DNA of 64,000 nt from assembly GCA_963931995.1 (NCBI GenBank), contig OZ008368.1, positions 28,373,506-28,437,505 of the forward strand. Direction: 5' to 3'. The translations under genes were made by a program, and so were the position numbers. The notes beneath the pieces were generated by a model. The model made no database searches, was not told the origin of the DNA, and saw nothing but the letters and a program-made list of their open reading frames with translations. Within the stretch, counting starts at the first letter, position 1. Every line of letters begins with the position of its first letter. Positions 56,123 through 64,000 of this stretch are shown here, one piece after another. This DNA comes from Phaonia tiefii (taxonomy: Eukaryota > Arthropoda > Insecta > Diptera > Muscidae).

Positions 56123-56532
56123 ACAAAACTTAAGTAAAAACTTGAAAATTATGATAAAAATTTGTTGAGTGCAGTACTTTGGAATCAAAACTAGCTAAGT
56201 CCAGCATCTCGTAATCAAAATTAGCTAAGTCCAGCAACTTGGTATCAAAGCTGGCCAAGTCCAACATTAATTTTGATTTTTCTGTAGCAAAAGTCGCCAA
56301 GTCCATGTTCTGGGTATCAAAACTGGCCAAGTCCAAATTTGTTTTCTTCATAACACAGACAAAATAAGACAAAAAAAAGCGGATTCAATGTGTTTCGAGT
56401 TGTCTTCTATAAGGCTATCGAGAGGGCTATTAGTTGGATTTATTTGACGAACAAAGACATCAGTACTCGTTTTTTGTTAATTTTACAAAATCGTGAAAAT
56501 TGGACTTGGCCGGTTTTGCAACTAGGCGCCTC

Positions 56533-56869
56533 ATATAATCATATCAATATACTTCACTGTGCATCAATATATTTGAAGGTTTGTCAATAAATTCTTTCTT
56601 TTTCATTGAATGTTTATATGATGCATTATATTTTGCTGTTAAAATTCTAATTTTTAATAAACACGATTCAGGATTCATTAGTTCAACAACAGCAAGAGCA
56701 ATCGCAGCAAGAGCAATCGCAACAAGAACGTCCATGAACGTCAAATGCATTTTTTATTTCCCAATGTAATATTTACTAAAGTGTTCGTAGAAATCGAACA
56801 GGTACCGTATCACAAAAAGATGTTAACACATCGCCCGTGAGTTCGAACACTCATTGATTTTTTTTTATA
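56533..56869. other. Non-coding tract
   Basis: Contains an imperfect AGCAAGAGCAATCGCA repeat (56690-56730) and GATGTTAACACATC at 56819-56832. No gene. Confidence 0.5.
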
Positions 56870-58075
56870 GAAGACGTACTTGTGTACTTTCAAAGAAGTA
56901 CTTTTTTAAGAACAGGAACTTTTTAAAGATGTGGTACTCTTTTTAGGAAAAGGTTATGTTTTAAAGAAAATGTATTGATTTTCAGAAAGGCTACTAATCT
57001 CAAGAAAAGAAAAGCAAATAGTATATAATTTTATGTTTAAGAAAATGTATTTTTAAGAAAAGGAATGTTTGTACGAAAGTTATTTTCTTAAAGAGAAGGT
57101 ACTTTTTTCAGAAAAGGTTTTTTTTTTTAAAGAAATGGGAGTTTTTTTAGAATTGGTTCTTTTTTCAAGAACGTGCACATTTTTAAGAGTAGGTACTTTT
57201 CCCAAGAAAACGTAGTTTGTTTCACAAAAAATTTACTCTTTAAAGAAAATGTATTTTTTTAAGTAAAGGCAATTTGTTGTAAGAAAATTTACTTTTTAAG
57301 AAAATGTACTTATTTAAAAAAAATTACTTGTTTTAAAAAAAGGCACTTTTTGAATGAAAATTTACTTTCTTAAGCAAAGTTACTTTTAGATAAGGTTTTT
57401 TTTAAGAAAAGTTACTTTGTTTCAGAATATGAATAGGTATTTTTTGTTTTGAGAAAATTTACTTTTTTAAGAAAAGTCACTTGTTTAAGAAAATTTTATT
57501 TTTACAGTGTTTTATTTAACGTGCTTTGTTGTCTGTCTGTATTGTTCAAATCAGTCTGTATTGTTCGAATCTAGTAACTCATTTTTAACACAGTTGCAGT
57601 TGACCAATCGAACTAAAATTTTGCACACTTGTCAGATTTGGATGACAATACATGAATATGAAAAAAAAATCATAACATTAAAAATTTATTTACTAAAAAA
57701 TTAAAAATATTTAATTAAAAATATTTAATTAAATATATTTAATTTTATTTTCAACTTCTTTCACTTTGGTTTTTCTAAATATACATTTTATTATATTCAA
57801 AACAACAATATACATCCAGCGAAATAAGTATAAAGGCACTATATTTATATATTTTTTCGGTACTCTCAATGCACTGCGTTTTTGGTGTAGAATTTTAGTG
57901 CATATATGAGTCATGAGGTATATTATGTCAGAGAATGTAGTCATTAGATATCTTTTACAAGTTATATGAAAAGTGACGTTGTTTTTCCTATTTCTGGTGC
58001 GAAATAAATATAAAGGCTGCATGGAAAGGAACCAGAATTCGAACAGTAGTAACTAGGAAGCACCGCCACGACCGT

Positions 58076-58365
58076 GCCCGCCGGTGGTGCAATGGGTAGT
58101 GTGCGCGGCTCTTGTACATAAGAACGTGGGTTCGATCCCTGCTCAGACCACCTTATATATCCTTCGACGACGGTCACCTCGCTTAGTGATGGCGACACTA
58201 TCGAGTATTTAGCGATGAAAAAGATTCTCAAAATACAGTTCGGAGCCGGTGTAAAACTGTAGGTCCCAATCAGTGAGTGTAAAACTGGAAAGCGCACATC
58301 TCACTGATTGTGAGAAGCTCTCCCCAATCCCTTCATGGGATGTTATGGGACACCATGTTTTTTGT
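58076..58365 (+). repeat. tRNA-derived SINE (plus) inside Tc1-like element
   Basis: CGCCGGTGGTGCAATGGGTA head, B box GGGTTCGATCCC, body CGACACTATCGAGTATTTAG, tail with CACCATGTTTTTTGTTTTG. Lies between the inner direct repeat and the transposase. Confidence 0.92.
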
Positions 58366-58439
58366 TTTGTTTTATGTTGTGAGTTTTCTTTGGTTGTTAT
58401 TTTATTGTTCCAAAATTAACGAAGGTTAAATTAAAAAAA

Positions 58440-59400
58440 ATTAATTTATATAGAATTCCTGGTGGTAAGTTCCTAAGTAAAGAAGAGAGGGAAAAATTTA
58501 GGATTGTCATGATGAAGGGCTGTCGAATCGGGAAATTTCGAGGCGATATGAAATAGGGTGACCAAGATGGAAACACAAAACGACCAGGAGGGACACCACT
58601 GATCAGAGGCAGCATCAAAAGAGAGAACAAAAAGGTTGTTGTGAAAGAAATCTTCGGTAATAAGGAAATTATTGCTGAATTGAGCATGGGAGCGAAACGC
58701 GACTTGAAACTGTCATATTGGAAAAAGTATGCAAAACTTGGTCTCATGCCAAGACACGAATTAGCCAGATTTAAATTCGCTGAAATATACATATTTTTGG
58801 ATGAGGGGTAATATTTTCCGATGGAAAAAATTAAATTTGAATGACCCTGATGGGTCGGGCAAATATTGGCGTTCCAGAGATTTATTCAAAATTATGCGTC
58901 AGTAACGAAATTTTGACGGTGGTTCCCTTATGGTTTGAGCAGGTATGAGTTATAGAGGAACCGCCCCAATATGTTTCCATTCCACAAAAACTGACTCCGA
59001 GTATTATATTCGACTATTGGATGTCGTCTTAGTTAATTCTGGGGATGAAATTTTTGTCCCAGAATTTATCATCCAGCAGGATAACACAGCAGCAGTACAT
59101 CGGTCTAAGAAAATTCAAAAGTTTCTGGAGTCCAAAAATAATGCCAACTCTGGACAGGCCTGCACTTAGTTCTGATCTCTATCCGATGGAGAACCTCTTG
59201 TCTATTTTACCTACCCAAGTTTACCACCAAGGACGCCAGTTGAAGAATGTCAAGAATACAAGAGCATGAGTACAATAAATTCGAAGATAACTGATCCTGC
59301 GCATATTCATTCGTTGATAAACTCAATGCGAAGATGCTTAATAGAAGTTATCAGCGATAATGGCGATCATACATCTTACGGAACTTTTAAGAATATTTAA
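58440..59400 (+). pseudogene. Tc1-like transposase pseudogene
   Basis: An N-terminal HTH region REKFRIVMMKGCRIGKF and NKEIIAELSMGAKRDLKLS lead to a catalytic domain with MSYRGTAPICFHSTKTDSEY, EFIIQQDNTAAVHRSKKIQK (second aspartate) and, after a frameshift near 59155, SSDLYPMENLLSILPTQVYH (third residue E). Then INSKITDPAHIHSLINSMRR and LIEVISDNGDHTSYG at the C terminus. Spacing between the last two catalytic residues is about 35 once the shift is allowed for. The first catalytic aspartate region is broken by stops near 58800-58850. The copy is dead. Confidence 0.85.
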
Positions 59401-59797
59401 ATAAATCTTTTGCTTTTATAAATATTTCGCACTAGTAATTAGTTTAATTTTATTGATTCACCTTTAAGAAGTCATCGTCAAATTATGTTTTGTTGAAAAG
59501 TAGTTAATTTTGAAAGGACTAATACAACATAAAATAAAAACTTGAAAATTCCTCACATTTGGAAAAAACAAAAAATTGGGTTGCCTTTATATTTATTTTG
59601 CGGGGTGTATACTAAATATTGGTTACAGGCTCCACCTAGAAAACTTCCCATTAAACAAGAAATTTTTCAACATATGTTAGTCTAGACACAAACCAATGCA
59701 AAAAAAACTCCCAATATCGTTGATAATACTAATAATAATACTATAATAATAATTTAGCCCCCATGCCGCAACGTGCGATAAGGAACTTCGTTCCAAA

Positions 59798-60980
59798 AAC
59801 TTTAGGAAATGCTAACACGATTTAACAACGAATTTTCTTTATATGAAAATAGTTTTTTATTTTAAAAATTTTAGTTGTTTATAAAGTAGATGTAGTAAAT
59901 ATAGGTTACCTATTCTAATTTTAATTATCTTTTAAACGCCAGAACGAATTCGTTTCGAATCCGCAAACATTGATAAAAGTGGATCCGTCACGAATTCATT
60001 TTATTTACAAAAACGAACCTGAAACAGATTCGAATATGAAGTCTGTTGCGAGTTCGAGACGAATGCAAAGAGGTACAAAAATGGGCCGCTGTTTCGAGAC
60101 GAATTTCATACGCTAACCGATTCGTTGTGTGTCCGTTTCGAACAAAATGTACGAAGAAACGAGTCCGTTTCGAATTCGTAACGGATTCATATGGCACCCT
60201 GGGAATATCCAAATTTTGACTTAGTGGATTTCACTTGTAAGCTCGTCAAGTAATTTTGCCGATCAAAAAATAAAAAATTTCATTATAATTAATAGCGAAC
60301 TTACGTTAACTTTGAATATGAAATCCATAATATGTTGGATTTCTATATCAGCTATTGGTGATTTAGTTGTTATCATGATGCTTTGTTAGTTTGTATTTTA
60401 CAATAATAGTGTATCTAATACAGTATATATTGTTAGTGTTGCCTGGGCGTGCCTTGGTAATGCAACAGGCTTTGTTCTCTACTCACTCATAAGAGCGGAA
60501 GTGATTTCTGAAGTATGGTATCGCTGAAAACGTGAAGTCTGAGTAATATAACTAGTAAAGTAAGAGAAAAAGAGACGACAATATACATATGTGTTTCGAA
60601 TCTTTTAAACATTTTCATGGTGGTTGTTGATGAAGAGATGCAATTCCATATTGGAATGGTTTCAGTTCCGTTGTTCACGGAATTTCACATTGGAACGATT
60701 GATACAACCACCATATTTACTCGTTCTCTCTTGTGTTCAATGGTTGTGGGTGCATGTATGTATGGCTGTGTTGGTTATTCACTGGAGGGTGTTCGAAATG
60801 GTCTACATTGGGTAAAATCATAAAAATCCGGGTTACGTTGGTGGTTGTTATTATCTGCGATTGATGGAAATTCTAGTTGGAAATGAAACATGGTCGTCGC
60901 ATTACACACACAATGAATGTAATGTTTAGTCTCAGTTAAGACGTTGACGGACCAGCTAACCAATGTCAGAACTCTCAGTT
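59798..60980. other. Non-coding tract upstream of the host gene
   Basis: Begins with a cluster of TTCGAATTCG/GTTTCGA motifs (59945-60190), then sequence without a recognised element. The short frames at 60617-60823 are not convincing. Confidence 0.45.
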
Positions 60981-61791
60981 ATACACTCACAACGGTTGCA
61001 AATAAAGCTCGGCAAATAAGAAACTGTGATAATCGTGATCGAGTTTTTTTAGTGATATAATCGTGGTTGTGTGCAGTTTTACGGACAATTCTTTCTGAAA
61101 TCGCTACACGTGCGCTTAACTTGTGCAATACCGTTAGGTTTAAAACTCTCTCTCTCTCTTGCTCTTGCGAATTAAACTGTATGACCTTATGAACTTTGGC
61201 TTAAAACCGACTGTATTTGTGAGTGCAAACAAATGAATGAGTCTCGGCTGGCGTCTTAAAACCAAACTCACTCATACAAATGTACTCATTTAAAACTTCA
61301 AACCTCTTAAGAGATTCTTATACGTCCTGCCTGTAGAGCTGCAGCAACATTAGCAGATTTTGCTCACATTCTAACGGTCATGAGAATCTGAAACAGCAAC
61401 CTCGAGTTTGGTTAGTCAAGTGATTGTTTTCACTCAGTCGCTGTATCAGATGCACTGTGGCAGTGTAATACATGGTGTTCAATAGAGCAGTGATAATTGT
61501 ACAACTAGTCCGCACAATGCCAAAGCAGTAATAACCAAATACCACAAAAAAGCTTTAATATTTAAGTGAAAAAAAATTGTTTACTGGGGTGAAAAATTAT
61601 TGTAATCAAACCCGACGCGAGTTCAAAAAGTATACATTTAAATAAAAGAAGCACAACAAATCAATTAATCGTTATGTACAAAAAAAAAAATCAAAAATTG
61701 CGTTAAAAATGTAGCTTTAACCTAAACAAACGAATAAGGGTTAAGTTCTTAAAAAGAACAAAATTTTACCTGTCCCAAACCACCAACAATC
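60981..61791 (+). promoter_or_regulatory. Possible promoter and 5' leader of the host gene
   Basis: A CT run at 61146-61160 gives several GAGAG sites on the other strand, of the kind bound by GAGA factor at fly promoters. CTCAGTC at 61433-61439 fits the fly initiator TCAGTY, which would give a leader of about 356 nt; another initiator-like CTCAGTTA lies at about 60976. No TATA box or good downstream promoter element was found at the expected spacing. The sequence becomes A-rich just before the ATG. This is inference from motif fit only. Confidence 0.35.
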
Positions 61792-62242
61792 ATGGATATT
61801 AAAACATCGATTTGTACATCAGACACACTACCACCAACAACGTCTACCTATACGTCAGCGTGTCAAGTCTATTCTCCAACAAAAACATTGATGTCTTCCG
61901 CTTCGTCACATTTACCTTTGGACTATAGTCTAGGAAATTCGAAACCGGCAAGTGCAGTAGATTTTAATGGTTCCGCTTACAGTACCGACGGAAACACCGT
62001 CATGTCTCCACCAACTCTGCAGCTACGTGATATGTATGTTTTAAGCAAAATGGCAGCATCAATACCTTCGCCGACACAATTGTTGCGCCATCGTGTTCAG
62101 CAGCATCAGCAGCAACAACAACAAAACAGTCCATCAACTGCGGATTTGCGTTCAGGCTCTACAACGCAACAACAACAGCAACAGGATTATCAACCTGTAT
62201 CGGCATTTAAGGCAGTGTTACCGAAAAAGAAAACAACCGACG
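61792..62242 (+). CDS. First coding exon, Q/S-rich host protein
   Basis: The ATG at 61792 opens 150 codons and one base before the donor G|GTAAGT at 62243. Residues 1-100 are rich in S, T and P (MDIKTSICTSDTLPPTTSTY; SASSHLPLDYSLGN). A short conserved-looking stretch LRDMYVLSKMAASIPSPTQL then precedes two glutamine runs encoded by mixed CAA/CAG, and the exon ends SAFKAVLPKKKTTDG. Mixed Q codons and balanced composition distinguish it from the surrounding repeats. Such disordered N termini are common in fly transcription and signalling regulators, but I do not recognise the gene. Reading through the donor reaches a stop at 62278-62280. Later exons lie beyond the window or within the satellite-bearing intron. 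Confidence 0.75.
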
Positions 62243-62814
62243 GTAAGTGGCAATTTAGAAGATTTCTGTTTGGAAATTAACAATGTAGGAGTGGATTTTG
62301 TAAATTATTTTGCTAAGAATTTCAAAATTTCGTTAAGATTTGTAAGAAATTAATCGAATTACTGCAAAGCCGATAGAGCTAATCTTTTTTTATAAATTTA
62401 GTGGAAATTAAATATGACTGAGCCGACGGTGTTGAAAAAAATTATATTTTCAAAATTCTCATTTCGAGTTTGTAAAATCCAGATTAATTAAGAATACAAC
62501 ATATATTCGAATAACCGGTTTTCGGGTTATTCGAAAAATCGCTTTATCGGTAAACCGGTTTCACAGAATGGAAAAAACTGGCGAAATCGTAAAATTTTCG
62601 GTTTTAGTTACGGATATTTTTCGCGTTTTTCCCTCGTATGGAAAACAGTATGTTTAAATTTTTTTTAGAAAAATTAATACAAAATCAACATTACATAACA
62701 GTTTCTTGTCTTGTTTCGTTTTCCCGTAAAAAGAGTAATTATTATTCTGAAAATATAACAGAATTTGTCAGATTTTAAAATTTTTAAATTTTCCGTCAAA
62801 AACTAGAACAGTTA
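62243..62814 (+). other. Start of the gene's first coding intron
   Basis: Begins GTAAGTGG. AT-rich, with an inverted AACCGGTTTTCGGGTTATTC / AAACCGGTTTC cluster at 62512-62570. No coding sequence. The intron is phase 1 and runs into the pentamer array. Confidence 0.6.
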
Positions 62815-64000
62815 ATTCAATTCAGTTCTATTTATTTCAGTTCAACTCAATTCAATCCATCTCAATTCAATACAACTCAATTAAATTTATTTCAATTCAA
62901 TTGAATTCAATTCAGTTTAAAATCAAAATAATTTAATTCAATTTAACTAAATTAAATTCAATTCATTGTAATGCAGTTCAATTCAATACAATTCAATTCA
63001 ATTCAATACAATTCAATTCAATTCAGTTCAGTTCAGTTCAGTTCAGTTCAGTTCAGTTCAGTTCAGTTCAGTTCAGTTCAGTTCAATTCAATTCAATTGA
63101 ATTCAATTCAATTCAATTCAAGTCGATTCCATTCAATTCAATGCAATTAAATTCAATTCAGTTCAAATCAATTCAATTTAATCCAATCCAATTCAGTTCA
63201 AATCAATTATATTCAATGCAATTCAATACAATTCAATTCAATTCAATTCAATTCAATTCAATTCAATTCAATTCAATTCAATTCAATTCAATTCAATTCA
63301 ATTCAATTCAATTCAATTCAATTCAATTCAATTCAATTCAATTCAATTCAATTCAATTCAATTTAATTCAATTCAATTCAATTCAATTCAATTCAATTCA
63401 ATTCAATTCAATTCAATTCAATTCAATTCAATTCAATTCAATTCAATTCAATTCAATTCAATTCAATTCAATTCAATTCAATTCAATTCAATTCAATTCA
63501 ATTCAATTCAATGCAATTCAATTCAGTTCAGTTCAGTTCAGTTCAGTTCAGTTCAGTTCAGTTCAGTTCAGTTCAGTTCAGTTCAGTTCAGTTCAGTTCA
63601 ATTCAATTCAATTCAATTCAATTCAATTAAATTAAATTCAATACAATTCAATTCAATTCAATTCAATTCAATTCAATTCAATTCAATACAATTCAATGCA
63701 ATTCAATTCAATTCAATTCAATGCAATTCAATTCAATTCAATGCAATTCAATTCAATTCAGTTCAATTCAATTCAATTCAATTCAATTCAATTCAATTCA
63801 ATTAAATTCAATACAATTCATTTCAATTCAATTCAATTCAATGGAATTCAATTCAATTCAATTCAATTCTATTCAGTTCCATTCCATTCCATTCAATTCA
63901 ATTCAATTCAATTCAATTCAATTCAATTCAATTCAATTCAATTCAATTCAATTCAATTCAATTCAATTCAATTCAATTCAATTCAATTCAATTCAATTCA
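62815..64000. repeat. AATTC pentamer satellite
   Basis: More than a kilobase of ATTCA units, with a diverged start (62815-63000) and homogeneous blocks. GTTCA variants are clustered at 63019-63080 and 63524-63600, and occasional ATGCA, ATACA and ATTAA units occur. It runs off the end of the window. The 164-codon frame over 63141-63635 is a product of the five-base period (NSIQF repeats), not a gene. Confidence 0.97.

Larger units (their letters stand above)
54413..56532 (+). mobile_element. DNA transposon with subterminal repeats, family uncertain
   Basis: Terminal inverted repeats of at least 33 bp: left 54413-54445 starts GAGGCGCCTAGTTGCAAAAC, right 56500-56532 is its inverse with one mismatch. 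ATAT flanks both sides (54409-54412, 56533-56536), compatible with a 4-bp target duplication, but the flanks are AT-only. Both arms carry repeats of the type CAAAACTGGCCAAGTCCA: two on the left (54586-54635) and five on the right (56185-56337). A SINE (55824-56122) is inserted in the right arm. A 4-bp duplication and GAGG-type end would suit the Sola superfamily; I cannot confirm it. Confidence 0.85.
57813..59607 (+). mobile_element. Tc1-like element with exact TA duplication
   Basis: Ends CATCCAGCGAAATAAGTATA and the inverse of CACCCCGCAAAATAAATATA; TA at 57811-57812 and 59608-59609. Inner copies of the end motif (GGTGCGAAATAAATATAAAG at 57996, and its inverse near 59412-59432) give the IR/DR structure of Tc1 elements. 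The 1795-bp length includes a SINE (58076-58365). Confidence 0.92.
56870..59797 (+). mobile_element. AT-rich inverted-end element, copy D (split)
   Basis: Left-truncated copy: interior AAGAAAATTTACTTTTTTAA-type sequence at 56900-57510, then CTTCTTTCACTTTGGTTTTT and the ACAATATATACTAAATATTGG stretch, broken at 57811-59609 by a Tc1-like element, continuing to GATAAGGAACTTCGTTCC (59779-59796). Confidence 0.75.

Noticed and set aside
60617..60823. Two overlapping frames with hydrophobic stretches as small membrane proteins
   Set aside because: Overlap in different frames with no other support; they lie in the upstream region of the host gene.
63141..63635. 164-codon open frame of NSIQF repeats
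   Set aside because: Pure product of a five-base satellite lacking stop codons in that frame; no composition or motif of a protein.

Overview
The window looks like intergenic or intronic DNA of a higher fly (Diptera, probably Schizophora). It is strongly AT-rich, has no bacterial gene layout, and its only recognisable single-copy gene is one spliced exon with polyglutamine runs and a GTAAGT donor. Almost everything else is transposable-element (TE) debris of typical insect families: DD41D and mellifera-type mariners, Tc1-like elements, hAT, piggyBac, a Penelope-like retroelement, non-LTR retrotransposons, a Helentron/DINE-like element, and at least nine pieces of one tRNA-derived SINE. No LTR retrovirus, CRISPR, rRNA or bacterial operon was seen. 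The species is not determined.

Layout. 0-9 kb: SINE-in-SINE nest (2.3-2.8 kb), a duplicated repeat with a 26-bp palindrome (3.75-4.6 kb), a long AT-rich inverted-end element (4.6-6.3 kb) and a 23-bp minisatellite (7.26-7.48 kb). 9-13 kb: decayed Tc1 5' end, a dead mariner, and a long inverted-repeat element. 13.3-15.6 kb: hAT-like element with an exact 142-bp tandem duplication. 16-21 kb: SINE, non-LTR reverse transcriptase (minus), and a Penelope-like element split by a DD41D mariner. 22-28.8 kb: small inverted-end repeats, tRNA-like head, a hammerhead-ribozyme-like motif, a Tc1 element and a second DD41D mariner. 29-36.6 kb: two more copies of the AT-rich element, one carrying an inserted element built around a 24-bp satellite; a second hammerhead-like motif. 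37.4-41.1 kb: complete hAT element with perfect 8-bp target duplication, itself hit by a non-LTR element. 42.1-45.8 kb: a nest of Tc1 > Helentron-like > piggyBac. 45.8-51.3 kb: MITEs, SINEs and a dismembered non-LTR element. 52.3-59.8 kb: Tc1 remnants, and the most interesting unit, a 2.1-kb element with 35-bp inverted ends, subterminal repeats and an intact 387-residue ORF. 60-64 kb: upstream region and first coding exon of a host gene, then a kilobase-scale AATTC pentamer satellite running off the window.

Function. Nothing here forms a pathway. The informative content is insertion history: several insertions can be read to the base because their target-site duplications survive or because an uninterrupted paralogous copy of the target lies in the same window. 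Three observations stand out: the 54.4-56.5 kb element with an RNase H-like candidate transposase of a family I cannot name with certainty, the hammerhead-like motifs at 23.8, 35.8 and 51.2 kb, and hairpins in two repeat families whose base changes keep pairing.
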